Below, one piece after another: positions 32,960 through 40,783 of a DNA stretch of 41,275 nt. Position 1 is the first letter of the stretch. Each line of letters starts with the position of its first letter. The DNA is from an uncultured Desulfobulbaceae bacterium (GTDB taxonomy: Bacteria; Desulfobacterota; Desulfobulbia; Desulfobulbales; Desulfocapsaceae). Position numbers and translations under genes: made by a program. The notes beneath the pieces are model-generated. The model worked only from the letters and a program-made list of their open reading frames with translations, had not been told where the DNA came from and ran no database searches. The stretch is from assembly GCA_903887485.1 (NCBI GenBank), contig CAISPV010000030.1:1-41275 (forward strand), in the 5' to 3' direction.

Positions 32960-33127
32960 ATGTCGAACGAAAAAACACATCTGAGTAAGTGGGATAAGCT
33001 GATGATGGCAATCACCTTTGCTGAGGCCGGTGAGCCTGAAACGGCCAGAGATATTCTTGAAAAGACCAACAAAAAGCAAAAACGGCCTGAAAATCAGGGC
33101 GAGAGTCGACCTGATTTGCGAGTTTGA
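32960..33127 (+). CDS. Microprotein of the MMAITFAEAGE pair, second copy
   Basis: A 55-residue paralog starting MSNEKTHLSKWDKLMM. It shares MMAITFAEAGE, ETA, ILE and TN with the first copy at the same positions, while the ends differ and DNA differences fall mostly at codon third positions in the core; this pattern shows selection on the protein. A CGGAGG site lies eight bases upstream. It is 60 bp after the first copy and is followed by a hairpin terminator, so the two probably form one sigma-54-driven transcript. Confidence 0.75.
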   Translation: MSNEKTHLSKWDKLMMAITFAEAGEPETARDILEKTNKKQKRPENQGESRPDLRV

Positions 33128-33155
33128 TAAAAAAGGTAGTCACAAGATTCACATG

Positions 33156-33208
33156 AAAAAAATAAAGGGGCAACAGCTAAAAGCTGAAGCCCCTTATTCT
33201 ATTGGTGC
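33156..33208 (+). repeat. Direct repeat with the tRNA-Leu 3' flank, copy A
   Basis: The stretch AATAAAGGGG ... AGCTGAAGCCCC ... TTATTCTATTGGTGC resembles 37204-37258, where it forms the tRNA-Leu 3' end (ACCA) and its terminator on the minus strand. Copy A has no recognisable tRNA beyond the ACCA-like end. Confidence 0.65.
33165..33195. terminator. Hairpin terminator after the microproteins
   Basis: AAGGGGC and GCCCCTT form a 7-bp stem with an inner AGCT/AGCT pair. On the minus strand it is followed by a T-rich run, on the plus strand by ATTCTATT. It may work both ways; it lies 38 bp after the second microprotein. Confidence 0.65.
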
Positions 33209-33805
33209 TGGGTCAAGACAAAAACCCACTGAGTTTAATCTGCACATTCGACTTCAAAACCGACATCTGTCTATTCAAAAAAAAAATTTCTGATGACTTC
33301 CTGACTCTTCTGATCTGTTTGCAGAGTCTGAAAACCGGCTATAAAGGATCTTCTCAAGGGTGCATGAACGTATATTTTCTTTGATGACAGCACCTTTGAT
33401 CGCTCTCGCTCCAAGGTTGTTGAGCTTCTTGCCTGGGTGGGGGGTGAAATCAGTATTCTGATCAGAATTGTCTATGCAGTTTGTCGCGGTGACTTAGGGG
33501 AAACCATGAAAACAATTGAAAATGTTATGTTCTTCTGATAGGGTCTATACTTGATAGTGTTGCAATATTTTTTACATGGAACTTGGTAAAAATATTTCGA
33601 CTGTGATTGAATGGATCACTATTCATTTTCAGGTTGGTTAAAGGATTCAGGAAGAAGGTTGCGTCACCCTGTATTACTCGAGGTTGAATCTTGCCAGAAC
33701 AAACCTTAACCAATTTGACATTGATCGTAACTATCAGCTTATTTTAATGAAGTTTAACTGAAATATCAAAAAACCATACACCAACTTGTTACAACAGGAG
33801 AAATA
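33209..33805. other. Gene-poor region with a transposase relic
   Basis: No intact gene is visible over about 600 bp. The only coding trace is the transposase fragment at 33368-33440. Poly-A and AT-rich DNA dominate. Confidence 0.6.
33368..33535 (+). pseudogene. IS4-type transposase fragment
   Basis: In one frame the DNA reads IFFDDSTFDRSRSKVVELLAW, split here as IFFDDSTFDRS and RSKVVELLAW. This strongly resembles the first catalytic-Asp segment of IS4-type transposases (the D-D-S ... R-S-K-K-V-E-L-L pattern). A stop codon precedes it directly, and the similarity fades after about 33440. No start, other catalytic residues or terminal repeats are seen, so it is a relic. Confidence 0.6.
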
Positions 33806-34093
33806 ATGAGTAATACCGACAATGATAAAAAATTTCGTGAGATGGCGGACGCTTTTATCGCCGAAGCCAATAAACTGAGTAAAAATGAGGACCTGGGTAT
33901 GGTCAGTGCGTCATTTTTGTATGCTGCGGCGCGATTTAATATATTTCTTGTTGCGGCAAGTTCGGGTTCGGCAGATGAATTTGCGTCAAAAAAAGAAAAT
34001 TCATTAAACGCCCTTATGGCGGAATTCAAAAAAATGCTTGAAGATCATTTCGAGAATTACAAAGAGAATTTTAAAAAAAACCTAGGGAGATAA
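33806..34093 (+). CDS. DUF3144 family protein
   Basis: A 95-residue soluble protein. The family pattern is clear: FREMADAFIAEANKLSKNED, then VSASFLYAAARFNIFLVAAS and a charged helical tail ending EFKKMLEDHFENYKENF. The family has no known function. A CAGGAGAAA site precedes the ATG. It is one of the few intact genes in an AT-rich island-like area; an 8-bp inverted repeat (ATCTGACA/TGTCAGAT at 34114-34153) follows. Confidence 0.85.
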   Translation: MSNTDNDKKFREMADAFIAEANKLSKNEDLGMVSASFLYAAARFNIFLVAASSGSADEFASKKENSLNALMAEFKKMLEDHFENYKENFKKNLGR

Positions 34094-34504
34094 GATGTAG
34101 TCGTTGAGACCTGATCTGACAGTTGTTAATTTCTCAAGTCGTTAGTGTCAGATTACTTTCAAGCTTATCCTACGGTACCCCACCTCCTGTTCCCAATTGC
34201 CAAGAGGAGAATGATTATGAGGTTTATAAACCTTTAATACATCTCAGGCAGGGGCATTGATTTGATCCTACCTTTTTTTAATAGCATGTTATGCCCTTGT
34301 GAGTAGGATTGCCAGAGGTAGGATCTTCAGAAAATGTGCAGAACCAAAGTTGAGACTTCTACTGTATATCTGATTTCGGGAGTTAAGACATCTCCTATCA
34401 ATCTGGAATGATAACCAGTAGAGCTTCATAACGACTATATCAGAAGTGTCCCTGTCTCCCCCTGTTTTCCCAACATGGCTGTAATCACAATACTGTCAAG
34501 TCAA
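34094..34504. other. Intergenic region with inverted repeats
   Basis: No gene is visible. Two inverted repeats are present: ATCTGACA (34114-34121) with TGTCAGAT (34146-34153), a possible end of the DUF3144 mRNA, and GATCCTACCT (34264-34273) with AGGTAGGATC (34316-34325), of unknown role. Confidence 0.55.
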
Positions 34505-34840
34505 TCATTCTGCATCGTCCTTCTCTTCATGATGGCTGGGTATATGCAACTTGTTCATGAGATCTGCAAAAGGGGTGTGGGTGGCCGTTGGTTTCTTTTC
34601 CGTAGCTGAATTTTGAGTGGGTAGCCATTCGGCGTCCAGAGAGCGGGAGTGTTCGTTGTCATGGCTGTAGATACACAACAGTTCCCAGTTGCTGCCGTCG
34701 GGCGGATTGTTCCTGTAATTATGATCTTTGTGATGAACTGTCAGCTCTCGCAGTTTTTTTCCGGAAAAATCACGGCCGCATTTTCCACAGACCCAGGGGA
34801 GGATCTTCAGCGCTTGATCTCGGTACTCTGTTTTTTTCAT
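34505..34840 (-). CDS. YajD-type HNH nuclease, one zinc Cys replaced
   Basis: A 111-residue HNH protein of the YajD group. The first zinc knuckle is VCGKCGRDF; the HNH core is LTVHHKDHNYRNNPPDGSNW; then ELLCIYSHDNEH. In relatives the last part is usually C-x-x-C-H, so the second Cys of the pair is Ser here, changed by one base (AGC for TGC). This may weaken zinc binding. The tail beyond residue 75 is charged and not conserved. It is alone on the minus strand. The nuclease role is inferred from the family. Confidence 0.85.
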   Translation of the reverse strand: MKKTEYRDQALKILPWVCGKCGRDFSGKKLRELTVHHKDHNYRNNPPDGSNWELLCIYSHDNEHSRSLDAEWLPTQNSATEKKPTATHTPFADLMNKLHIPSHHEEKDDAE

Positions 34841-35200
34841 TTTTTTCCCTCAGCAGAGCTAGAAAATACTACAAAAAGAGATACACTGGTGTTTCGGTAG
34901 AAAATTAAACTGTGCAGAATAATATCTTCTACCCTCTTCCCCCAATGTCAATATCTCTATATTAAACCAATCCAGAATATTTAGAACTTAATCTTGACTA
35001 TCGACGGCCCAGATCAAGCTCCCTAAAATGATGCCGTCTTTCTGTATAATACTCAACTACTCTTGGCAAGATAGGTAACTCATGCTATTTTCATTAGAAA
35101 TCCGATGTGCCAGAATATCTTTTCTACATTGAAGCGACAAAAAAGCAGAAGAGGATAACTTTTTAGATGAAGATAAATCAACCATTGAGGAAATATCACC
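34841..35200. other. Intergenic region between divergent genes
   Basis: AT-rich DNA between the YajD-type gene (minus) and the DUF4337 gene (plus). No gene, strong promoter match or repeat is visible. Confidence 0.6.
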
Positions 35201-35806
35201 ATGGATATTGACCCATTGGACACCATTGAGAAGGTCGATGAATCTCGCCCAGGCGATCGGGCTGCTATGCGCCTGAACACAATTGTTGCTATTACGGTTG
35301 CGATTCTCGCCACCTTCATGGGTATCTGCAAAGTTAAGGATGACAATATCGTCCAGAACATGCAACAGGCGCAGGCCAACAAACTTGATCATTGGGCATT
35401 TTATCAAGCACGTAATATTCGTGAAGAAATTGCCAAAGCGACTCTGGTCCAGTTACGATTAAGTGTAGCCACCGGATCTCCTGCAGACAATGCGCGTTAT
35501 CAGCCGGCGATTGATGCCTACGAAAAAATGGCTGCCGAACAAAACAAGAAAAAAGATGAATTAAAGGCATTGGCCGAGCAGGATCAGAACGATTATGACG
35601 CTATAAATTTTCGAGATGATCAATTTGATTTATCGGATGCGATGATTGCAATTGCAATTTCTTTGTTGGCAGTTACAGCTCTAACACAAAAGCGCTGGCT
35701 ATATCTGATCGCAATGATTCCTACCGGATTTGGTATCTTAATGGGCTTGTCTGGATTGCTCGGATGGTCAATTCATCCTGCAATCTTGGTTCGTTTATTG
35801 TCATAA
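35201..35806 (+). CDS. DUF4337 family membrane protein
   Basis: A 201-residue protein with one hydrophobic helix near the start (TIVAITVAILATFMGIC), a charged, helical middle (QNMQQAQANKLDHWAFYQARNIREE, given here in part: NMQQAQANKLDHWAFYQA) and two helices at the end. The order and the DHWAFYQ-R-IRE stretch fit DUF4337. The middle should lie on one side of the membrane as a coiled coil. Function is not known. A GAGGAAA site precedes the ATG. Confidence 0.85.
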   Translation: MDIDPLDTIEKVDESRPGDRAAMRLNTIVAITVAILATFMGICKVKDDNIVQNMQQAQANKLDHWAFYQARNIREEIAKATLVQLRLSVATGSPADNARYQPAIDAYEKMAAEQNKKKDELKALAEQDQNDYDAINFRDDQFDLSDAMIAIAISLLAVTALTQKRWLYLIAMIPTGFGILMGLSGLLGWSIHPAILVRLLS

Positions 35807-35953
35807 GATGAATAAATTGCAGTAGGACACTAATCAAGTTGTTACACTATGTTGAAGGTTGAAGCCACAAGTAATTATGCCTAAACTCTGGATATTCCTA
35901 TGTGTTTTTGGAGCGTGCTCTATGAATGAAGAAATCCTGAAAGAGGCCATATT

Positions 35954-36340
35954 ATGAAGAAAGTAATTTTTGCGGTAATGTGCGTGGTCATGCTGTTCGG
36001 AATGGTAACAACGGGCCATGCCAATTTTAGGGAGTGGCGCGGAGGAATTAGAGCGCGAATTCATGAAGCTGAAGACCGGATCGACTGGGGCATCGAAAGG
36101 GGAGCACTCACACGAAACGAAGCAGAGAGACTCCATCAAGAACTGAGCGGGATTTTCTACGAGATCGACAGAATGAAGGAAGACGGACAACTCGATGAAC
36201 GAGAGCGGGATATCATCAATCGGGACCTTGACCGGCTGGATCGTGACATTAGCAGAGAAAAACGTGACAGCGACCATCGACAAAATGACAATTACGACAA
36301 CGACCACCGAGATGGCAATCACGATCACAGAGACAGATAG
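35954..36340 (+). CDS. Exported helical-repeat protein with a His/Asp-rich tail
   Basis: A 128-residue protein with a clear signal peptide (to about residue 23, VTTGHA). The mature part has one charged helical unit, RIDWGIERGALTRNEAERL to INRDLDRLDRDI, the same type that occurs twice in the lipoprotein at 7485-8048 (RIDDGRISRRL to ISRRLDSLAMDI). The tail is rich in His, Asp, Asn and Arg (DNDHRDGNHDHRDR), which could bind metal. No named family is recognised; it should be periplasmic. Confidence 0.7.
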   Translation: MKKVIFAVMCVVMLFGMVTTGHANFREWRGGIRARIHEAEDRIDWGIERGALTRNEAERLHQELSGIFYEIDRMKEDGQLDERERDIINRDLDRLDRDISREKRDSDHRQNDNYDNDHRDGNHDHRDR

Positions 36341-36521
36341 CAGGGGTTTGTCAGTGGATACAACTCTCTTTCGGTGAGTTTGGTCAAGGATAATATTGAC
36401 ATGCCAAAAGTTATCGCGTACAGCGGCGACTCGCTGTTTTATATTCAAGTTCCTTGGCCTTCGTTGAGTTTTTCGTTATATTTTTTCATACCAATAATGC
36501 TCTTTACACGGAAATTCATAA

Positions 36522-36905
36522 ATGAAAAAATCAATAAAAGCAGTCCTGTTATCAGCTTTTGTATTTCCGGGTGTAGGGCATATTTACTTAAAAAAGTATA
36601 TTCCTGGTGTGGTCTTAGTTGGCACTTCATTAGTCGGGAGCTACTATGTGATTTCAAAGACGGTGGAGAGGGCTTTTCGAATAGTCGAAAAGATACAAAG
36701 TGGTGGTGTCCAACTGGATGTCACGGCAATTACAGAATTAGTGTCAAAACAATCAACTGGCTTTGAAGCTCAACTGATTAATATTGCTACAGTAGTAATA
36801 ATCCTTTGTTGGCTAATTGGTATTGTTGACTCTTATAGAGTTGGTTGTGTACAAGACAAGGGTGGCTCTACCGCAGAGGATATGGGTAGATATCGGAAAA
36901 AATAG
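36522..36905 (+). CDS. Small membrane protein, TM2-like
   Basis: A 127-residue protein with a first hydrophobic segment containing FPGVGHIYLKKYIPGVVL, the G-x-G-x-x-Y-x-x-x-x-x-x-G pattern of TM2-like proteins, a soluble middle and a last helix IATVVIILCWLIGIVDSYR. Function is unknown. A CGGAAAT site stands before the ATG. It is the last gene before the tRNA-Leu flank. Confidence 0.7.
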   Translation: MKKSIKAVLLSAFVFPGVGHIYLKKYIPGVVLVGTSLVGSYYVISKTVERAFRIVEKIQSGGVQLDVTAITELVSKQSTGFEAQLINIATVVIILCWLIGIVDSYRVGCVQDKGGSTAEDMGRYRKK

Positions 36906-36975
36906 CACATTGTCTTTCGTGGATAGTTAAGATGGCTTTTATGGAAACTATCATAGCTGATCCAGAGAAAAGGCA

Positions 36976-37040
36976 ATGCTGATTAAAACTTTACTCAATA
37001 AGGTCGAACGGTTCAAGTCGTTCGTTTACGGTTCCATCTG
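36976..37040 (+). pseudogene. Possible ISL3-type transposase start fragment
   Basis: The first 20 codons read MLIKTLLNKVERFKSFVYG, close to the start of one ISL3 branch (M-x-[IL]-K-T-[IL]-L-N ... K-x-F-V-Y). The frame continues for 41 more codons with no resemblance (none of the Cys or R-R-F-E-F motifs), so only the tip of the gene would remain. The call rests on a short match. Confidence 0.4.
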
Positions 37041-37101
37041 CGTCATGAATCCGTGGTATGAAAGTGTAGGCCAAGCTGATTTTTTAAACCTTTCCTGCAT
37101 A

Positions 37102-37131
37102 GCCAAAAGGCCACACCTGTGGCCTTTTGGC
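37102..37131. repeat. Perfect hairpin with a 13-bp stem
   Basis: GCCAAAAGGCCAC and GTGGCCTTTTGGC pair perfectly across a four-base loop. There is no T tract directly after the stem. It may be a terminator for the membrane protein gene, or an end of an old insertion. Confidence 0.7.
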
Positions 37132-37202
37132 ATGTTCCTCAAGCCAGGGTTGCCGCTGTGAAACAGGATCATTTGGGCTTTAACCGCATTTCCCGATGTG
37201 CC

Positions 37203-37245
37203 ATAAAAATAAAGGGGTTTCAGCCGTAAAAGCTGAAACCCCTTT
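37203..37245 (-). terminator. Terminator of tRNA-Leu (minus strand)
   Basis: AAAGGGGTTTCAGC and GCTGAAACCCCTTT form a perfect 14-bp stem with a 7-base loop; on the minus strand it is followed by ATTTTTA. It begins eight bases after the encoded CCA. Confidence 0.9.
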
Positions 37246-37258
37246 ATTCTATTGGTGC
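37204..37258 (-). repeat. Direct repeat, copy B (tRNA-Leu 3' end and terminator)
   Basis: Matches 33156-33208 with a few changes. It covers the last bases of tRNA-Leu (ACCA) and the hairpin behind it. Confidence 0.65.
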
Positions 37259-37340
37259 CTAGAGCGGGAGTCGGACCCGCACGGGCGCAAGGCCCACGAG
37301 ATTTTAAGTCTCGGGTGTCTACCAGTTCCACCATCCAGGC
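37253..37340 (-). tRNA. tRNA-Leu (TAA anticodon)
   Basis: An 88-base tRNA with a long variable arm, as for leucine. The acceptor GCCTGGA pairs with TCTAGGC, the D-arm holds AACTGGTAGACA, the anticodon loop is CTTAAAA with anticodon TAA, the variable arm TGGGCCTTGCGCCCG, and the T-arm GGGTCCGACTCCC. CCA is encoded. It would read UUA. Confidence 0.97.
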
Positions 37341-37505
37341 ATAGTCGTTATTTGTACCACAGGGATGTTTTGTTTGTCAATCGGCAAAACTGGGTGGGTA
37401 ACGAGCAGGCAATATGTCTGATGGTGGAGGGCATTGACTTGATATTTTGTATTTGCAGAGGTCATAGTTGTGTGGTTGCAGTATTGAGGCGTACAGTCTG
37501 AGCCT

Positions 37506-37739
37506 CTATTCTTCCTCTTTGAAAGAAAATTCAATATCCCCTTTTTGTCTCAACAGCTCTGCCACCTTCTGTCCACAGCGTTTTGATCCGCAGGAACCGC
37601 CGCCTATTCCGGTGGCCTGGGCAATCTGCTCAAAGCTGGTGGCCCCATTTTCAATGGCCTTGATAATCCTGCGCAGCTTGATTCCCTTGCAGATGCAGCC
37701 TGGTTTTAGCCGGGCGAGGATTTCTTCTTCGGTGGCCAT
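37506..37739 (-). CDS. Bfd-like [2Fe-2S] protein
   Basis: A 77-residue protein. Four Cys in the Fer2_BFD spacing (Cys15 and Cys17 in GCICKG, Cys50 and Cys55 in GGGSCGSKRCGQ) would hold a [2Fe-2S] cluster; ATSFEQIAQATGIGGG is the typical second helix. Relatives include bacterioferritin-associated ferredoxin and domains of NifU or nitrite reductase. It is likely cytoplasmic. Its ATG is six bases after the uvrC stop, so they form one transcript; a link to repair is not evident. Confidence 0.88.
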   Translation of the reverse strand: MATEEEILARLKPGCICKGIKLRRIIKAIENGATSFEQIAQATGIGGGSCGSKRCGQKVAELLRQKGDIEFSFKEEE

Positions 37740-37745
37740 CTCCAG

Positions 37746-39572
37746 TTATGCCTCCGGCTGTTCCGATGGATGAAAATGATGGCGGATCTCCCGCGCCAGT
37801 TCCGGGCCGATTCCAGGCACCCTGGTCAGTATTTCCTCTGAGGCCTGTTTGATCTGGGTCAGGCTGCCGAGGGTCTTGAGCAGCATCTGTTTCTTCTTGG
37901 TACCGATGCCGCTGATGGCATCCAGCTCTGAGGCCAGGGTGGATTTATTGCGCAGTTTGCGGTGAAAGCTCACTCCGTAGCGATGCGATTCGTCCCGGAT
38001 GCGCATGAGATAGAGCAGAACCGGATTGTGGGGTGGCAGGATGATGGGATTTTTGCGGCCCGGTTTATAGAGTTTTTCCCCTTCTTCCTCTTTTTCCTTG
38101 GCGATGCCGAGCCAATCCAGCTCCTGGATATCTCCAGCGCCTGTCTCCCGGGCCACGCGCAGGGCTATCCCTAACTGGCCGCGGCCGCCATCGACCATCA
38201 GCAGATCAGGCAGGTCGTTTTCTTCCAGGCCTCGTTTTAACCGGCGTTCCAGTACCTCGGCCATCATCGCGTAATCATCGGGGCCATCAATGGTTCGGAT
38301 CTTGTAGTGCCGGAACTTATGGGGGGCCGCCTCACCCCGCTCAAAACAGACCAGGGACCCGACCGCATGCTGGCCGGATGTATTGGAGATATCCAGGCAT
38401 TCAATGGTGTCAGGACTATGATGCAGGTGCAGGCTTTTGACCATGGCGTTTGCGAGTGTCTGCCAGGACTGTTCTTTGTGGTCGCGCTCGGCAAAAAGCT
38501 GCTGGGCGTTGGCATTGGCCATGGCGATGAGCTGCATCCGATCACCGCGTTGCGGGACCTGGAGCTGGACGGTCTCGCCCCGCAGGTCGCTCAGTCGTTC
38601 GCTGAGGAGTTCTTTGTCCTCGGGTTCCAGAGGTAAGAGAATGTCTTGTGGCAGATTGTCGCCCTGATCGTAATACTGGTTCAAAACCTGGGACAGTATA
38701 TTTGCGTCATCCCCGATGGGGTCAGCGAGAAAAAAGGTGCGGCTGCCGCTGATCGTGCCGTTTCTGACCAAGAGGATGGCAAGGGCCAGGGAGGCATCTT
38801 TTCTGGCCAGGCCAAAGATGTCCTGATCCCGGGAATGGGTGGCCACGATCACCTGTTTTTCCAGGGTGCGGGACAGGGCCTGAATCTGGTCGCGGATGAT
38901 GGCAGCTCGCTCAAACTCAAGGTCGCGCGCGGCCAGTGCCATCTGCTGGCCCATGGCGGTAATCAGGTCCCGGTTATGCCCTTCGAGGACCATGATGACC
39001 CTGGCCACCATCTCTTGGTACCCTGTTCGGTCGGTCAGACCCATGCAGGGGGCCAGACAGTTGTGCATCTGGCCGTTGAGACAGGGCCGTGTCCGAGCCT
39101 GGAGCTGAGCGCCCTTGCATCTGCGCAGGGGAAAGAGGGAGGCGAGCAGTCTGAGGGTTGCCCACATGGCCGAAGGCGAGGAATAGGGGCCGAAATAGCG
39201 GGCGCCGTCTTTTTTTCTACGTCTGGTCATCAGTACCCGCGGCCATTCCTCCTGGATCGTGACCTTGAGCAGGGGGTAATTCTTGTCATCACGAAGGATG
39301 ATATTGTAGCGGGGGCGATGTTTTTTGATCAGCGAGGCCTCAAGGATGAGGGCCTCTTTTTCGGTACGGGTGAGCAGGGTATCCACCTTGTGGACATGGG
39401 AGAGCATGACCGCCGTCTTGTCCTGACCCGCTTGGGCAATCCGGGCGTAAGAGGCCAGCCGCTTGCGCAGATCCTTGGCCTTGCCGACATAGAGGACGCC
39501 GGATTTTTTATCGAGCATCAGGTAAACCCCTGGAGAATGGGGGGTAGCGGCGAGAAGATCAGGGGGAAACAT
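37746..39572 (-). CDS. uvrC: Excinuclease ABC subunit C
   Basis: A full-length 608-residue UvrC, which makes both cuts around DNA damage with UvrA and UvrB. The GIY-YIG domain is at the start (HSPGVYLMLDKKSGVLYVGK, then KDLRKRL). A Cys-rich stretch follows (RRCKG, RPCLNGQMHNCLAPC), as in many UvrC with an iron-sulfur site. The UVR motif is DLEFERAAIIRDQI, the RNase-H-like nuclease has IECLDISNTSG and LMVDGGRGQLG, and the end carries two helix-hairpin-helix motifs (ISGIGTKKKQMLL, VPGIGPELAREI). A Bfd-like gene follows directly. Confidence 0.97.
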   Translation of the reverse strand: MFPPDLLAATPHSPGVYLMLDKKSGVLYVGKAKDLRKRLASYARIAQAGQDKTAVMLSHVHKVDTLLTRTEKEALILEASLIKKHRPRYNIILRDDKNYPLLKVTIQEEWPRVLMTRRRKKDGARYFGPYSSPSAMWATLRLLASLFPLRRCKGAQLQARTRPCLNGQMHNCLAPCMGLTDRTGYQEMVARVIMVLEGHNRDLITAMGQQMALAARDLEFERAAIIRDQIQALSRTLEKQVIVATHSRDQDIFGLARKDASLALAILLVRNGTISGSRTFFLADPIGDDANILSQVLNQYYDQGDNLPQDILLPLEPEDKELLSERLSDLRGETVQLQVPQRGDRMQLIAMANANAQQLFAERDHKEQSWQTLANAMVKSLHLHHSPDTIECLDISNTSGQHAVGSLVCFERGEAAPHKFRHYKIRTIDGPDDYAMMAEVLERRLKRGLEENDLPDLLMVDGGRGQLGIALRVARETGAGDIQELDWLGIAKEKEEEGEKLYKPGRKNPIILPPHNPVLLYLMRIRDESHRYGVSFHRKLRNKSTLASELDAISGIGTKKKQMLLKTLGSLTQIKQASEEILTRVPGIGPELAREIRHHFHPSEQPEA

Positions 39573-39777
39573 GGTGTCTGTCTGTTGTCAGGATGATGCG
39601 GAAAGGAGTCAGGGCATCGTCTTCAAGAGGGGCTGTCTTACTTTTGCCCTGTTTATGAAGGAGTAGATGGCACCGGGAAATTTTAATCGCGTAATGGTCT
39701 TATCAGGTCATGATAGCAGGAGAATAAACAGTAAGATGTGATTTTTCAAGACCTGCCTTCTTTTCTCTGATGCTTAA

Positions 39778-39807
39778 TTGACATGGTTTTGAGGATATGA
39801 TTACAAT
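39778..39807 (+). promoter_or_regulatory. Sigma-70 promoter of the first DUF1566 gene
   Basis: TTGACA, 18 bases, then TACAAT is close to consensus, leaving a leader of about 30 bases with GAGAGGGAGG before the ATG at 39844. The rest of the gap since uvrC shows nothing I recognise. Confidence 0.65.
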
Positions 39808-39843
39808 TAAATATTATTCATCATCTCGGAGAGGGAGGCAGAA

Positions 39844-40482
39844 ATGAAACAAACAGATTGGAAAAAGCAAAAAATCAAGGCTGATAACGGTTGCACTATG
39901 CGACGGATGAGTGGCGTTTTGCTTGGGGTTGTCCTTCTGATGGCACCGGGCGCAGGGCTGGCGGGTACGGGGCCGGACTGGAATCCCTTGCCGGATACCG
40001 GTCAGAAAAAGTGTTACGATGAAAATGTGGAGATACCCTGTCCGGGTGCCGGGCAGTCTCTGTATGGTCAAGATGCCCAGTATCAGGGCCCGGCCCCTTC
40101 CTATCAGGTTAATGATGAGGGTGAAATCGTCACCGACAACAATACCCGCCTGATGTGGATGCAGTCTGATGACGGAGTGCGCCGTATCTACACGGCTGCC
40201 AACACCTACTGCACCAGTCTTACTCTTTCCGGCAAGACGGGTTGGCGACTGCCGTCTGCAATCGAACTTACGTCCATTATCGATTATAGCCGTTTAAACC
40301 CGTCGATTAATCCCGTTTTTAGCAGTCAGTTGGCCTTTTACTGGACGGCTACCGGCAAGGCGGGCGGCGTCCAATATAATTGGATGATCAATTTTGCAGA
40401 TGGTAGCGATTATACAGGCGATAAAATAAGTACTGCTGATGCTAGCGCTCGTTATGTTCGTTGTGTTTGCACTGGACCATGA
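39844..40482 (+). CDS. DUF1566 (Lcl C-terminal-like) exported protein
   Basis: A 212-residue protein with a long, charged N-region and a signal helix (VLLGVVLLMAPGAGLAG). The mature part has one DUF1566 domain: VTDNNTRLMWMQSDDG, AANTYCTSLTLSGKTGWRLPSAIELTSIIDYS, FYWTATGKAG and ARYVRCV. The domain is found in many secreted proteins with lectin-like folds; binding of sugar or protein on the cell surface is plausible but not shown. Two Cys in QKKCYDENVEIPC may pair. A paralog lies 300 bp downstream. Confidence 0.85.
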   Translation: MKQTDWKKQKIKADNGCTMRRMSGVLLGVVLLMAPGAGLAGTGPDWNPLPDTGQKKCYDENVEIPCPGAGQSLYGQDAQYQGPAPSYQVNDEGEIVTDNNTRLMWMQSDDGVRRIYTAANTYCTSLTLSGKTGWRLPSAIELTSIIDYSRLNPSINPVFSSQLAFYWTATGKAGGVQYNWMINFADGSDYTGDKISTADASARYVRCVCTGP

Positions 40483-40586
40483 AAAATTGGGGCTTTGGTT
40501 TTGTCGTTCCTTGTGATGCTGCATGGAGATCGGGCCAGCGGAATGTTTTTTTTGTCGCGCAATGGATCTGGATGTGTGCGGTTTTT

Positions 40587-40679
40587 AGTACCTTACAGGA
40601 TATTTTCTTGTTTTTTTTGAAAGAAAATATCCTGTAAGGTACTTATCCCGGCTGTCTTCCCGTTGTTTACCGGGGTTAG
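40587..40679. repeat. Dispersed intergenic hairpin repeat, copy 2
   Basis: Almost the same as 12245-12338. In this copy the first hairpin is intact: the arms, beginning AGTACCTTACAGGATATTTTC on the left (21 bp, shown from its parts AGTACCTTACA and GGATATTTTC), are perfectly complementary, around a T-rich loop. The second hairpin has CCCGG/CCGGG arms. It lies between the two DUF1566 genes. Confidence 0.85.
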
Positions 40680-40783
40680 ATTGAATGGACGTGAGAGATG
40701 ATAGTCGCAGGTATGGCAATAAAGGTTAGCTCTGGCGCACGATGCGTTGTCTATTATCATTGTTTTGCAGGAGGAAGAAAGGA

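Larger units (their letters stand above)
36906..37203. other. Region between the membrane protein gene and tRNA-Leu
   Basis: No intact gene. It holds a possible ISL3 transposase start fragment (36976) and a perfect 13-bp-stem hairpin (37102-37131). Confidence 0.55.

Noticed and set aside
37026-37334. Minus-strand frame beginning MVELVDTRDLKSRG
   Set aside because: This is the well-known false translation of tRNA-Leu.
38646-39596. 316-codon plus-strand frame opposite uvrC
   Set aside because: It is a shadow of uvrC, low in complexity and without a start signal.
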